From Thiobaca trueperi (GTDB lineage: Bacteria > Pseudomonadota > Gammaproteobacteria > Chromatiales > Chromatiaceae): DNA of 64,000 nt. Numbering within the stretch: the stretch's first letter is position 1; each line of letters opens with the position of its first letter. Under the pieces are notes generated by a model that was not told the origin of the DNA, searched no databases, and saw nothing but the letters and a program-made list of their open reading frames with translations. Position numbers and translations under genes: made by a program. Positions 43,452-53,532 of this stretch are shown one piece after another. The stretch is from assembly GCF_004342175.1 (NCBI RefSeq), contig NZ_SMAO01000001.1, positions 434,001 through 498,000 on the forward strand. The letters run 5' to 3'.

Positions 43452-45221
43452 TTAACGCTGGGACTCCCGTATCGAGCCAATGGTGCGGATCCAGGGCTCC
43501 TTCTCACGCACGGCGGCGGGCAAATCAGGCAGTGCGCGCTCCGCCTCGGCGCGGCTGGGAAAACTGCCGATGACGGCGATCATGAAGGAGCGGGTCTGAA
43601 TGTAATGGATTCCCCCGAGCTTGTGGCGGGCGACAAAGGCCCGTGTGGTCGCCGGATCGCGCGCGGCAATGAGCTGAATGGTGTAGCGGCTGGCGTTCTG
43701 CCGCATCAGCCAGGACTGACCTTCGGCAGGATCCGCGACCGCTGGCGCTGGCGGTGCGGGTGGCTCGATCAGCTGCGGCTCGGGTTCCGGCTGTGATTCG
43801 GGATCTGGCGCTTCGACAGCGGGTGCAGCCGGAATCACGGTAACGGCCTGATCCGGCGGCACATCAGATCCTGCTGCATCTGGCTCGACCGGATCCGCAG
43901 CGGACTCAGGAATGGATGGCGTCTGTCCGACGCTGGCGACGAGCGGCTCCTGCCCGGAGGTTTGATCCGACTGCGCCATGATGTCGGGTCGCTTCAGCGG
44001 ATCCAGGTCTGGCGACGACGAACGATTGGTGAGCTGCCAGACCACCGGTACCAGAATCGCGAGAATCACGACCGACAGGATCGCCGGCATGAACCAGCGG
44101 CGGCTCCAGTCAGGGGTGGGGGGGACGCTGGCAACCGGCTCGGGCTGGCGCTCGATCTCGGGTGGCGATTCCTCCAGAATCAACCTGCTGTTGCGGACAT
44201 GACGCAGCACCTGTTCAAAGTCGTAGGTTTCCGAGTGTGCCGGACGTTCATCTTCCTGCACCAGAAAATCGGCGAGATGCGGCACGGTTGGCCGAAAAAC
44301 CTCGCCTTCGATTTCAGAATCCAGAATCCCGGCAGGGTCTGTCGATACCGCCTTTTCCCCCATCGGAACAACGGCGGCTCTAACCTCCTGCTCCACGACA
44401 CCCGTGGCGACCGCCGGTTTGACCAGAGTGCCGATCCGTCCGGCGATGGCCTGCCTGAATCCTCCGACGCTGCGGCACCGTCGGGCCAGCCAGGCATTGG
44501 CGTTGGCGTTCAAGGCCGCCGGAAGACCCTGGCTGTTGGTTTGCAGGGCGGCAATGTCGCCCGCCGTCAGAAAGACTTCAGGATCATCGATGCCGGCCAC
44601 CCGCAGGCGATGACGCAGATAAGCTCCAGCCTGCTCGGGATTGAATGGACGCAGATTCAGCCGCACGATCTGGCCCTCGTCCGCCGGATCGGGCAAGGGC
44701 AGACGCCCCCGGTTCAGGGTCTGATCGCCGACCAGGATCAGACGCATCCCCTGCCCTCGCGCCTCCAGAATCTCGGCGCGCAGACGCAGCAGACGACGCA
44801 CGATCTCCGGGCCCAGCAGATGGGCGTCATCGATAGCCAGCACAATGGGCAGGCCGGCCCGGCTGCGCTCGGTCAGTAACTCGTCGAGTGTCCGCGCGGG
44901 AGCATCGAAGCCGCTGGCACGCAGGTGATTGCGGATAGTGGCATCAATGGCGTCGAAGGCAATATGGTGACGCCCGCGAAAGGCGATCAGCTCGAAATGC
45001 CCCCCCACGGTACCCAACAGATGCATCAACTGGATACTGCGACCGGAGCCGTCGGCGCCCGCGAGGATCACCATGGCGCCTGGTGCCGCCAGCGCCCGGG
45101 CGGCAGTCTCGATCAGGCTTTCCAGCAGCGGGTCGCTATAGAGAAATTCCTCGCTGGGAATGGCCTCGAATGGTGCCTGCCGCAGCTTGAGCCGGGCCAG
45201 GCAATCGGCAGTGAGAGACAT
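43452..45221 (-). CDS. AAA ATPase-SPOR domain protein, DamX-like
   Basis: The 589-residue protein has an N-terminal AAA region (LRQAPFEAIPSEEFLYSDPL, ILAGADGSGRSIQLMHLLG, VLAIDDAHLLGPEIVRRLL), one membrane span (WFMPAILSVVILAILVPVVW near 372-391), a long Pro/Glu-rich periplasmic linker and a C-terminal SPOR domain (YTIQLIAARDPATTRAFVAR ... SFMIAVIGSFPSRAEAERAL). SPOR domains bind denuded peptidoglycan at the division septum, as in DamX. The Walker A has Arg where Lys is normal (GADGSGRS), so ATP hydrolysis is questionable. Confidence 0.85.
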   Translation of the reverse strand: MSLTADCLARLKLRQAPFEAIPSEEFLYSDPLLESLIETAARALAAPGAMVILAGADGSGRSIQLMHLLGTVGGHFELIAFRGRHHIAFDAIDATIRNHLRASGFDAPARTLDELLTERSRAGLPIVLAIDDAHLLGPEIVRRLLRLRAEILEARGQGMRLILVGDQTLNRGRLPLPDPADEGQIVRLNLRPFNPEQAGAYLRHRLRVAGIDDPEVFLTAGDIAALQTNSQGLPAALNANANAWLARRCRSVGGFRQAIAGRIGTLVKPAVATGVVEQEVRAAVVPMGEKAVSTDPAGILDSEIEGEVFRPTVPHLADFLVQEDERPAHSETYDFEQVLRHVRNSRLILEESPPEIERQPEPVASVPPTPDWSRRWFMPAILSVVILAILVPVVWQLTNRSSSPDLDPLKRPDIMAQSDQTSGQEPLVASVGQTPSIPESAADPVEPDAAGSDVPPDQAVTVIPAAPAVEAPDPESQPEPEPQLIEPPAPPAPAVADPAEGQSWLMRQNASRYTIQLIAARDPATTRAFVARHKLGGIHYIQTRSFMIAVIGSFPSRAEAERALPDLPAAVREKEPWIRTIGSIRESQR

Positions 45222-45332
45222 GATTTTGGTTTCTGATTCAAGCGTTTCGGAGAAAATGTCGGGGCGATGCTACACCCCGCCTCAAGGGGCTTCAAGACGC
45301 CATCATCCAGCCATCTGTGGAGAGCCGGAATC

Positions 45333-45929
45333 ATGAAGGACATGACACTCAACATGCAGGATATTGCGCGCTCCGGACATGTCACCCGCTGGCATTCGGT
45401 GCGCTGTGCACGCAGCCAGACCCTGGCCGAGCATCATTATCTGGTGACCATGATCGCCCGTGAGCTGATACAGCGCATCCTTGGCGATGCCCTCCCGGCC
45501 GAGACCCGGCTGCTGGCGCTCGAATACGCCCTGACGCACGACGCACCCGAGCTGCTGATGGGCGACCTGCCCTCCCCGCTCAAGCGCCGGATCGCCGAGA
45601 TTGCCGGCCACGCCGACCCGTTGCTGCGCATCGAACGGGAAATTGCACCGGAGATTGCTGCGCGCCGGGATGCGCTCCAGGGATCCGCGCTGGCAGCCAT
45701 CATCAAACTTGCCGACCTGATGGATGCCTGTCTTTTCATCCGTGAAGAAGGGATCGGGCGCCATGCCACCGTGGTGGCGGAGAAAACCGAAACGGCCTTG
45801 CGCGACAAAATCCTGGAGTCGCAAAGGCGCTTTGCCGACCTCGACTGGTCACACGCAACCAAACTCTACGTCCAGATGCGCGGTGAGTCGGGCACCGATA
45901 ACCGGCTGCTCTTTGAAGGATCCTTGTGA
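45333..45929 (+). CDS. HD domain hydrolase, YfbR-like 5'-deoxynucleotidase
   Basis: The 198-residue protein has RWHSVRCARSQTLAEHHYLV (first His), THDAPELLMGDLPSPLKRRI (the HD pair and the P-x-K segment) and IIKLADLMDACLFI (last Asp). This metal-ligand arrangement matches YfbR-type dNMP 5'-nucleotidases, which trim deoxynucleoside monophosphates. The ATG at 45333 is preceded by TGGAGAGCCGGAATC. Exact substrate is not deducible. Confidence 0.82.
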   Translation: MKDMTLNMQDIARSGHVTRWHSVRCARSQTLAEHHYLVTMIARELIQRILGDALPAETRLLALEYALTHDAPELLMGDLPSPLKRRIAEIAGHADPLLRIEREIAPEIAARRDALQGSALAAIIKLADLMDACLFIREEGIGRHATVVAEKTETALRDKILESQRRFADLDWSHATKLYVQMRGESGTDNRLLFEGSL

Positions 45930-46111
45930 ACACCGGGTTCCGGGCCTTGGCATAACCGTCAAAATAAGTTCAAACTACCCCGCCAAAAAAAATAACCAGC
46001 GACTCATTTACACTCGCCGAAGGAGCTGAGGGGGTCGGGCAGTGACGAACATGATTCTGACAGCACTGACCACTCATCAAAGCCAATGGCAACGACACAC
46101 GAGATAACGCT

Positions 46112-47728
46112 ATGCGACGTATCAATGATCTGCCGATCTGGATCCGTTTGGTCGGAGCCATGTGGCTCATCCTGATGCCAGCCTGGACCGGAATGATCTT
46201 TTGGGCGGCCCACGAACAGCGCCAGACCGCCATCGATCAGGCCGAGGCCTTCACCAGCACCCTGCACGAAATGACTCTCGCCGGGCTCACCACCCTGATG
46301 CTCCATGGCACCATCGCCAAACGGGCCGATTTCCTCAATCAGATCACCGAGCTGAAAAACGTCAAGGATCTGCGGGTGCTGCGTGGCGCGAATGTCAAAA
46401 AACAGTTCGGCCCGGGAACCGAACACGAACAAGCGCGCGACGACGTGGAGCGCGGCGTGCTGGAGACCGGCAAACCTTATCTGAGCCTGTCGCGCGACGG
46501 CAGCATCCTGCGCGCGGTGGCACCCGCCTTCGCCCGGAAAAATTATCTCGGCAAGGACTGCACCTCCTGCCATGCGCTCGCCCCGGTCGATTCGGTGCTG
46601 GGGGCCGTCAGCATGGAAATCACCCTGGATGACGTGAATGCCAATGTGCGTCTGTTCGGCATCAAGATTTTCGTCATTGCCGCCGTCCTGAGCCTGCCGG
46701 TGCTGCTCTTTCTCTATTTCTTCACCTCGCGCGTGCTGACCCGTCCCATGCAGCAGATGACGCTTGGGCTGGAGGGCATCGCCCATGGCGATGGCGATCT
46801 GACGCATCGCCTGCCGATCAAAAGCAACGACGAGATCGGACGCGCCTCCCGCGCCTTCAATGCCATGATGGACAATTTCCGCGATCTCATCGGGCGGATT
46901 CTGGACTCGACCGCACAACTGGCGCGGGCGGCCGGCGATCTGGCGACCGTGACCGAGCACACCAATGCGGGCGTCAGCCAGCAGCGTAGCGAGGTCGATC
47001 AACTGGCCTCGGCGATGAACGAAATGAGCGCCACGGCACAGGAAGTGGCTCACAGCGCCCAGCAGGGGGCGGACGCCACCCATGCCGCCCACGCCGCCGC
47101 CATGGCTGGCAAGGATGTGGTGTCCGGCACCATGGCGCACATCGAGCAGCTTGCGCAGGAGATCCAGCGCGCCGCCGATGTGATTCGCGAACTCGGTCAG
47201 GACAGCCAGGAAATCGGCAAGGTGCTGGATGTGATCCGGGGCATCGCCGAGCAGACCAATCTGCTGGCGCTCAACGCCGCCATTGAGGCAGCCCGCGCTG
47301 GCGAGGCTGGCCGCGGCTTCGCCGTGGTCGCCGACGAGGTCCGCTCGCTGGCCAACCGCACCCAGAGTTCAACCCAGGAGATCCAGGCCATGATCGAGCG
47401 GCTCCAGCAGGCCAGCCGCCGCGCGGTCGCCGTCATGATCGAGAGCCAGCAATACGCGCAATCCAGCCGCGCCAGCGCCGCCGAGGCCGAGCGTTCACTG
47501 GATACCATCACGGCGGCAGTCACCACCATCAACGATGTCAACACCCAGGTCGCCAGCTCCGCCGAGGAACAGAGCGCGGTGGCCGAGGAGATGAACCGCA
47601 ACGTCACCAGCATCTCGGACGCCGCTGAAGGCAACGCGCAGGGCGCACGTCAGACGACTGAGGCATCGGAGCAACTGGCGCGGCTGGCGTCAGAACTTCA
47701 GACGTTGGTGGGGCGGTTCAGGGTATAA
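46112..47728 (+). CDS. Methyl-accepting chemotaxis protein with a c-type heme sensor
   Basis: The 538-residue receptor has membrane spans at about 12-32 and 183-204 enclosing a periplasmic domain with a covalent heme site CTSCH (150-154) in [24 protein letters not shown] (about 205-257) and a full signalling domain follow, with the hairpin tip [20 protein letters not shown]. The heme suggests sensing of redox state, oxygen or a small ligand, as proposed for DcrA-type receptors. A sequence at 45964-45989 (ATAAGTTC then GCCAAAAA) is a weak sigma-28-like promoter candidate. Confidence 0.9.
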   Translation: MRRINDLPIWIRLVGAMWLILMPAWTGMIFWAAHEQRQTAIDQAEAFTSTLHEMTLAGLTTLMLHGTIAKRADFLNQITELKNVKDLRVLRGANVKKQFGPGTEHEQARDDVERGVLETGKPYLSLSRDGSILRAVAPAFARKNYLGKDCTSCHALAPVDSVLGAVSMEITLDDVNANVRLFGIKIFVIAAVLSLPVLLFLYFFTSRVLTRPMQQMTLGLEGIAHGDGDLTHRLPIKSNDEIGRASRAFNAMMDNFRDLIGRILDSTAQLARAAGDLATVTEHTNAGVSQQRSEVDQLASAMNEMSATAQEVAHSAQQGADATHAAHAAAMAGKDVVSGTMAHIEQLAQEIQRAADVIRELGQDSQEIGKVLDVIRGIAEQTNLLALNAAIEAARAGEAGRGFAVVADEVRSLANRTQSSTQEIQAMIERLQQASRRAVAVMIESQQYAQSSRASAAEAERSLDTITAAVTTINDVNTQVASSAEEQSAVAEEMNRNVTSISDAAEGNAQGARQTTEASEQLARLASELQTLVGRFRV

Positions 47729-47738
47729 CTGGCAATTG

Positions 47739-47829
47739 GACAGGATTAACAGGATGACCCAGGATCAACAGGATTAAAAACAAGGGCTTGAAAATCCTGT
47801 TCATCCTGAAAAATCCTGTTAATCCTGTC
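47739..47829. repeat. AGGATTAACAGG-type inverted repeat between the chemoreceptor and greA genes
   Basis: GACAGGATTAACAGGATG and CAGGATCAACAGGATTAA on the left face AATCCTGTTCATCCTG and AATCCTGTTAATCCTGTC on the right, an inverted repeat of 91 bp lying between two convergent genes. It is the cleanest copy of the family and shows what an undisturbed GACAGGATTAACAGGA unit looks like. Confidence 0.8.
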
Positions 47830-47872
47830 TATTTGAGGCGAGTATCAGGCATGAATTTTTCGGGAAATCACC

Positions 47873-48349
47873 TCAGAGGTATTGAACCTCCAGAATCTCG
47901 AATTCGCGCACCCCGCCCGGCGCCTGGAGCGAGGCCACATCGCCCTCGCCCTTGCCGATCAGACAGCGGGCGATGGGCGAACTGATCGAGATCATGCCCT
48001 GCTTGAGATCCGCCTCGTCTTCGCCGACGATCTGGTAGCAGAGCTCCTCGTCCGTCTCCAGTTCGAGCACTTTCACGGTCGCCCCGAAGACCACCTTGCC
48101 CGTCGGCGGGAGCTGGGTCACGTCGATGATCTGGGCATTGGAGAGCTTGCCCTCGATATCCTTGATTCGTCCCTCGACGAAGCTCTGCTGCTCGCGCGCG
48201 GCGTGATATTCAGCATTCTCCTTGAGATCGCCGTGCGCACGCGCCTCAGCGATGGCCTCGATGATGCGCGGACGCTCAATCCGCTTCAGCCGTTCCAATT
48301 CCTCGCGCAATTTCTCAGCGCCTCTGGCAGTCAGAGGGACTTTGCTCAT
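47873..48349 (-). CDS. greA: Transcription elongation factor GreA
   Basis: GreA rescues backtracked RNA polymerase by stimulating transcript cleavage. The 158-residue protein has the N-terminal coiled coil ([60 protein letters not shown]) with the catalytic tip D-L-K-E-N-A-E-Y intact, and the C-terminal FKBP-like domain ending [11 protein letters not shown]. The ATG at 48349 follows GAGGAATCACC. In many gammaproteobacteria greA follows carB, as here. Confidence 0.97.
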   Translation of the reverse strand: MSKVPLTARGAEKLREELERLKRIERPRIIEAIAEARAHGDLKENAEYHAAREQQSFVEGRIKDIEGKLSNAQIIDVTQLPPTGKVVFGATVKVLELETDEELCYQIVGEDEADLKQGMISISSPIARCLIGKGEGDVASLQAPGGVREFEILEVQYL

Positions 48350-48568
48350 GGTGATTCCTCGCATGAAATCGCCGGGCATCAGCGCCTGGCTCAATGACGA
48401 TGACCCATTGCGGGTCTCGATCAGACAATTACAGTGGTCCATGTCAAGCCAGGATCAACTTCAAAAGATCGACTCAACGCATGAACACAAAGCTCCGCCG
48501 CCTGGAGAGCAGGCGGAGACACATGCTGCCAACAGGACGCAGACCGACACCAATTAAAAAATCATTTC

Positions 48569-48653
48569 TTAAATCGCGCCTCCACCAGCCTGACAGTGAC
48601 TGTGAGATCACCATCACGGATACCCTGGCTCGCCGCTCAGGGCGCGATTTAAT
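48569..48653 (-). repeat. Solo unit A with matched arm changes, at the carB stop
   Basis: Read on the minus strand the unit begins TTAAATCGCGCCC and ends GGTGGAGGCGCGATTTAA, followed by GAAATGATTTTTTAATTGG. Both arms carry T/A instead of the C/G found in other copies (AAATCGCG with CGCGATTT), and GCGTCC/GGAGACGC has become GCGCCC/GGAGGCGC, so pairing is kept. The TAA stop of carB lies in its first bases. Stem plus T6 would act as an intrinsic terminator after carB. Confidence 0.8.
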
Positions 48654-51600
48654 AAAGGTCTTGTAACCGATTGACGCTGACGATGTCCACCTGTTTCAAC
48701 GCCAGACAGGTGGCCTCGGCGCCCGCAATCGTCGTGGTGTAAGTGACCTTGTGCTGGAGCGCGGCGCGGCGGATTGCCGCCGAATCGGCAATCGCCTTGG
48801 TCCCTTCGGTCGTGTTGACGATGAATCCGATCTCGTTGTTTTTGATCATATCGACGATATGCGGACGACCCTCGGCGACCTTGTTGACGCCAACACAGTC
48901 CAGACCAGCCGCCCGCACGGCCGCCGCCGTCCCATGGGTGCCATAGAGCGTGAAACCGAAGCCGAGCAGATCGCGCGCGACCCGGATCAGGCGCGCCTTG
49001 TCCGCCTCGCGAACGCTCAGCATGGCCTTGCCGCCGCGTCGTGGCAGCAGACTTCCCGCACCTTCCTGAGCCTTGGCATAGGCTTCGCCGAAGGATTCGC
49101 CGACCCCCATGACCTCGCCGGTGGACTTCATCTCAGGCCCAAGCACCGTATCCACGCCGGGGAATTTGATGAAGGGAAAGACGGCCTCTTTAACGAAATA
49201 ATGCTTGGGCTGGATCTCGCGCCGCAGTCCCTGTTCGGCCAGCGTCTTGCCCGCCATGCAGCGGGCCGCGACCTTGGCCAGCGCCAGACCGATGGCCTTG
49301 GAGACAAACGGCACGGTGCGCGAGGCGCGTGGATTGACCTCCAGAATGAAAATATCGTCGCCCTTGATGGCGAACTGGGCGTTCATGAGTCCCACCACGT
49401 TCAGGGCACGGGCCATCCGAGACATCTGCTCGCGCATGCGATCCTGGATCGAGGCCGACAGCGTATACGGCGGCAGCGAACAGGCCGAATCGCCCGAGTG
49501 CACACCGGCCTGTTCGATGTGCTCCATGATGCCGCCGATCAGAACATCGTTGCCGTCGCAGATGGCGTCCACATCGACCTCAATGGCATCGTCGAGAAAG
49601 CGGTCGAGCAGCACCGGCGATTCATTGGAGACGCGCACCGCCTCGCGCATGTAGCGATTCAGCTCCGATTCGTCGAAGACGATCTCCATCGCCCGCCCGC
49701 CCAGCACATAGGACGGACGCACCACCAGCGGATAACCGATGTCGGCGGCCTTCGCCACCGCCTCGGATTCGCTGCGGGCGGTCGCATTCGGCGGCTGACG
49801 CAGACCCAGTTCCTGGATCAACTGCTGGAAACGCTCGCGATCCTCGGCCAGATCGATGCTGTCCGGACTGGTGCCGATGATGGGCACGCCGGCTGCTTCC
49901 AGGTCGCGGGCCAGTTTCAACGGAGTCTGACCGCCATACTGGACGATGACCCCGAGCGGGCGCTCCCTAGCGACGATCTCCAGCACGTCCTCCAGGGTCA
50001 GCGGCTCGAAATAGAGCCGATCCGAGGTGTCGTAGTCGGTCGAAACCGTCTCGGGGTTGCAGTTGACCATGATGGTCTCATAGCCATCCTCGCGCAGGGC
50101 GAAGGCGGCATGGACGCAGCAGTAGTCGAACTCGATGCCCTGCCCGATCCGGTTCGGCCCGCCGCCGAGCACCATGATCTTCTGCCGATCGGTGGGATTG
50201 GCTTCGCATTCCTCCTCATAGGTGGAATACATGTAAGCCGTGCTGGAGGCGAACTCGGCGGCGCAGGTATCAACCCGCTTGAAGACCGGATGCAGACCCT
50301 GCTCGTGACGCAGATGGCGGATATCGCCCTCTTTCGCACCCACCAGACGGGCGAGACGGCGATCCGAGAAGCCCTGACGCTTGAGCGCGCGCAGACGCTC
50401 CGCTGTCAATCCGGCACGACCGGCGGCGCGCAGCTCGCCTTCGGCCCGGATCAGATCCTCGATCTGCGCCAGGAACCAGGGATCAATCCAGCTCAGTTCA
50501 TGAATCTCTTCCAGGGTCATGCCGACCCGGAAGGCATCGGCGACATAGAAGATGCGTTCGGCCCCGGTCTGACGCACCTCCAGGCGGATTTTCTCAAGCG
50601 CATCGGGAGCGCTCAGATCGACGATCTCATCGAGCCCGTAACGATCGATCTCCAGGCCGCGCAGCGCCTTCTGCAGCGACTCCTGGAAGGTGCGCCCGAT
50701 AGCCATGACCTCGCCGACCGACTTCATCTGGGTCGTCAGGCGGGCATCGGCCAGCGGGAACTTCTCGAAGGCGAAACGCGGGATCTTGGTGACCACATAA
50801 TCGATGGTCGGCTCGAAGGAGGCCGGGGTCGCCCCGCCGGTGATCTCGTTGCGCAGCTCGTCGAGGGTGTATCCCACCGCCAGCTTGGCGGCGACCTTGG
50901 CGATGGGGAAACCGGTCGCCTTGGACGCCAGGGCCGAAGAACGCGAGACGCGCGGATTCATCTCGATGATGATCATGCGTCCGGTCGCCGGATCGATGGC
51001 GAACTGCACGTTCGAGCCGCCGGTATCCACACCGATCTCGCGCAGCACCGCAATGGCGGCGTTGCGCATGATCTGATATTCGCGGTCGGTGAGCGTCTGC
51101 GCCGGGGCGACCGTGATGGAATCGCCGGTATGCACGCCCATGGGGTCGAAATTCTCGATGGAGCAGATGATGATGCAGTTGTCCGCACAATCGCGGACCA
51201 CTTCCATTTCATACTCTTTCCAGCCGAGAACGGATTCCTCGATCAGCAGCTCTTTGGTCGGCGAGAGATCGAGCCCGCGCCGGCAGATCTCCTCGAACTC
51301 TTCCTGGTTGTAGGCGATGCCGCCGCCGCTCCCGCCCATGGTGAAAGAGGGCCGGATGATGGTCGGGAATCCGATCGGCGCCTGGACCTGGATCGCCTCT
51401 TCCAGACTGTGGGCAATGGCCGAGCGTGGCATATCCAGCCCGATCTTGCGCATCGCCTTGCGGAAGAGATCGCGATCCTCGGCCTTGTCGATGGCCTCGC
51501 GCGAGGCGCCGATGAGCTCGACGCCGAATTTTTCCAGCACGCCCTCGCGCACCAGATCGAGCGCACAGTTGAGCGCGGTCTGTCCGCCCATGGTCGGCAG

Positions 51601-51858
51601 CAGGACATCCGGGCGTTCTTTCTCAATGATGGCGGCAACCGCGCGCCAGGTGACCGGCTCGATATAGGTGGCGTCCGCCATCTCGGGGTCGGTCATGATG
51701 GTGGCCGGATTGGAGTTCACCAGGATGACCCGATACCCCTCCTCACGCAGCGCCTTGCAGGCCTGCGCCCCGGAGTAATCGAATTCGCACGCCTGACCGA
51801 TAACGATGGGGCCGGAGCCGATGATCAGGATGCTATGGATGTCGGTACGCTTGGGCAT
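48649..51858 (-). CDS. carB: Carbamoyl-phosphate synthase, large subunit
   Basis: CarB makes carbamoyl phosphate from bicarbonate, ammonia and two ATP for pyrimidines and arginine. The 1069-residue protein shows the duplicated ATP-grasp design: [52 protein letters not shown] and [20 protein letters not shown] in the first half; [34 protein letters not shown] and [20 protein letters not shown] in the second. A methylglyoxal-synthase-like allosteric domain ends the protein. It is separated from carA by 362 bp filled with nested repeats, and its stop codon lies in a further repeat. Confidence 0.98.
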   Translation of the reverse strand: MPKRTDIHSILIIGSGPIVIGQACEFDYSGAQACKALREEGYRVILVNSNPATIMTDPEMADATYIEPVTWRAVAAIIEKERPDVLLPTMGGQTALNCALDLVREGVLEKFGVELIGASREAIDKAEDRDLFRKAMRKIGLDMPRSAIAHSLEEAIQVQAPIGFPTIIRPSFTMGGSGGGIAYNQEEFEEICRRGLDLSPTKELLIEESVLGWKEYEMEVVRDCADNCIIICSIENFDPMGVHTGDSITVAPAQTLTDREYQIMRNAAIAVLREIGVDTGGSNVQFAIDPATGRMIIIEMNPRVSRSSALASKATGFPIAKVAAKLAVGYTLDELRNEITGGATPASFEPTIDYVVTKIPRFAFEKFPLADARLTTQMKSVGEVMAIGRTFQESLQKALRGLEIDRYGLDEIVDLSAPDALEKIRLEVRQTGAERIFYVADAFRVGMTLEEIHELSWIDPWFLAQIEDLIRAEGELRAAGRAGLTAERLRALKRQGFSDRRLARLVGAKEGDIRHLRHEQGLHPVFKRVDTCAAEFASSTAYMYSTYEEECEANPTDRQKIMVLGGGPNRIGQGIEFDYCCVHAAFALREDGYETIMVNCNPETVSTDYDTSDRLYFEPLTLEDVLEIVARERPLGVIVQYGGQTPLKLARDLEAAGVPIIGTSPDSIDLAEDRERFQQLIQELGLRQPPNATARSESEAVAKAADIGYPLVVRPSYVLGGRAMEIVFDESELNRYMREAVRVSNESPVLLDRFLDDAIEVDVDAICDGNDVLIGGIMEHIEQAGVHSGDSACSLPPYTLSASIQDRMREQMSRMARALNVVGLMNAQFAIKGDDIFILEVNPRASRTVPFVSKAIGLALAKVAARCMAGKTLAEQGLRREIQPKHYFVKEAVFPFIKFPGVDTVLGPEMKSTGEVMGVGESFGEAYAKAQEGAGSLLPRRGGKAMLSVREADKARLIRVARDLLGFGFTLYGTHGTAAAVRAAGLDCVGVNKVAEGRPHIVDMIKNNEIGFIVNTTEGTKAIADSAAIRRAALQHKVTYTTTIAGAEATCLALKQVDIVSVNRLQDLY

Positions 51859-51893
51859 GGGGTCTCACGCGGTAGTTCAGGCGTTTGGAATTA

Positions 51894-52176
51894 GACAGGA
51901 TTAACAGGATTTCTCAGGATTGACAGGATTAAACCGCGTCCAGCGCGATATGTGTCATGTTCAGTTTGTATTTAGCTCTGTGGATGTTAGTAACCTCAAG
52001 TGGAGACGCGGTTTAAAATCATAATTTATTGAGTGATTTAAACCGCGCCAGCACCAGCCGTCGTCGATTCTGCCAAGGCCGAACCAGTCCCCAAACATCA
52101 CATACCGCACCAGGCGCGGTTTAACAGGACGGATAAAACTCGTTAACACTTTGTTTTTAATCCTGTTAATCCTGTC
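51894..52176. repeat. AGGATTAACAGG-type inverted repeat interrupted by the TTAA element, between carA and carB
   Basis: Left part 51894-51932 contains GACAGGATTAACAGGAT and TTGACAGGATTAA; right part from 52121 has TTAACAGGACGG and ends TTAATCCTGTTAATCCTGTC at 52176. Between them sits the complete palindrome element. Removing the element and one TTAA restores GACAGGATTAACAGGA, the family consensus. Confidence 0.85.
51929..52124 (+). mobile_element. TTAA-bounded paired-palindrome element, complete copy 3, inserted in another repeat
   Basis: Unit A (51929-52016) runs TTAAACCGCGTCCAGCG to AGTGGAGACGCGGTTTAA; the spacer contains ATAATTTATTGAG; unit B (52037-52124) runs TTTAAACCGCGCCAGC to ACCAGGCGCGGTTTAA. 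The left flank is GACAGGA and the right flank CAGGACGG, each next to TTAA. This shows insertion at TTAA with a TTAA duplication, or insertion of a core starting ACCGCG and ending CGCGGT. It has no coding capacity. Confidence 0.87.
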
Positions 52177-52220
52177 TAAATTCCGCAGCATGGCGGCCCT
52201 GCGAGAAGCGATCCCGGATA

Positions 52221-53435
52221 TCAGGCCGGATGCTTGCGCTCTCGCATCAAGTCGATGAAATGATCGAAAACGGGCGCCACATCGTGCGGTCCGGGACTGG
52301 CCTCGGGATGGCCCTGAAAGCTGAATGCCGGGCGCTCGCGGTGATGGATACCCTGAAGCGAACCATCGAAGAGCGAGCGATGGGTCGCCTCCAGTGTCTC
52401 CGGCAGGGTCCCTTCATCGACCGCGAAACCATGGTTCTGGCTGCTGATCATGACCGCGCCGGTCTTGAGATCCTGTACCGGATGGTTGGCGCCATGATGA
52501 CCGAATTTCATCTTGAGGGTGCGCGCGCCGCAGGCCAGACCCAGCAGCTGATGACCGAGACAGATGCCAAACACCGGGGTATCCGTCTCCAGCAGGTCGC
52601 GGATTGCGCGGATCGCATAGTCGCAGGGCTCGGGATCGCCGGGGCCATTGGAGAGAAAGACCCCGTCCGGCTGGAGCGCCAGCACGGTCGCCGCCGGCAT
52701 GTGCGCCGGCACCACGGTGACATGACAGCCGCGCTCGACCAGCATCCGCAGGATGTTGCGCTTGATACCGTAATCGTAAGCGACGACATGATAGGGCAGA
52801 CGGTCGCCCACCGGCTTCATCGACTCCGGCAGACCGTGCTCCAGGCTCCAGACACCCTGGGTCCAGGGGTAGGCTTCCTGGGTCGATGCATGCTGGGCCA
52901 GATCCATGCCCTTGAGCCCCGGAAAGGCGCGGGCCTGTTGCAGCGCGGACGCCTCGTCGAGGGCATCCCCGGCCTGGATACAGCCGTTCTGGGCGCCTTT
53001 TTCGCGCAGGATGCGTGTCAGACGCCGGGTGTCGAGATCGGCGATGCCGACCACGCCCTGACGCCGCAGATAGGCATCAAGCGGCTCCTGCATCCGAAAG
53101 TTGCTCGGACGGATCGGCAGGTCGCGGATGATGAGACCGGCGGCCTGAATCGCGCCGGATTCCTCGTCTTCGGCATTGGTTCCGACATTGCCGATATGCG
53201 GATAGGTCAGGGTGACAAGCTGCCGGAGATAAGAGGGATCGGTCAGGATCTCCTGATAGCCTGACATGGCGGTGTTGAACACCACCTCACCAACGCTTGC
53301 GCCGTCGGCGCCAATCGACGTTCCGCAGAAGACCGAACCGTCTTCCAGAACCAGAACTGCGGGTTTTCTCAAGGGTTTCTCCGAATCCGGACGAGGACGT
53401 GCGACGACCGCGACGGAAAGTTTAGATGGTGACAT
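52221..53435 (-). CDS. carA: Carbamoyl-phosphate synthase, small subunit
   Basis: CarA supplies ammonia to CarB by glutamine hydrolysis. From the ATG at 53435 the protein is 404 residues, with the N-terminal CarA domain ([40 protein letters not shown]) and a class I glutamine amidotransferase: [13 protein letters not shown], the nucleophile in [13 protein letters not shown] and the His-Glu pair in [14 protein letters not shown] later start near residue 29 (at [10 protein letters not shown]) is not available as ATG; the in-frame upstream ATG at 53456 is less likely. It follows trxC on the same strand. Confidence 0.96.
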   Translation of the reverse strand: MSPSKLSVAVVARPRPDSEKPLRKPAVLVLEDGSVFCGTSIGADGASVGEVVFNTAMSGYQEILTDPSYLRQLVTLTYPHIGNVGTNAEDEESGAIQAAGLIIRDLPIRPSNFRMQEPLDAYLRRQGVVGIADLDTRRLTRILREKGAQNGCIQAGDALDEASALQQARAFPGLKGMDLAQHASTQEAYPWTQGVWSLEHGLPESMKPVGDRLPYHVVAYDYGIKRNILRMLVERGCHVTVVPAHMPAATVLALQPDGVFLSNGPGDPEPCDYAIRAIRDLLETDTPVFGICLGHQLLGLACGARTLKMKFGHHGANHPVQDLKTGAVMISSQNHGFAVDEGTLPETLEATHRSLFDGSLQGIHHRERPAFSFQGHPEASPGPHDVAPVFDHFIDLMRERKHPA

Positions 53436-53532
53436 CAGGACACCGGAGCGGCGCATCGACCGGCGGCGTACTGAACTGGATGAATTCTAAAGAACCGCCG
53501 CCGGGCTGTCCACGCGCGACAGCGGGTCTTGA

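Noticed and set aside
45964-45989. Sigma-28 promoter for the chemoreceptor gene
   Set aside because: The -10-like part matches only partly and the spacing is one base short; kept only as a remark in the gene entry.
47739-47829. CRISPR-like short repeats
   Set aside because: Repeats face each other as an imperfect palindrome without regular unique spacers and no cas genes are nearby.
48751-51894. A 1047-codon open frame antisense to carB
   Set aside because: It is the mirror of a full-length, motif-complete carB in GC-rich DNA; its translation has no recognisable domain.
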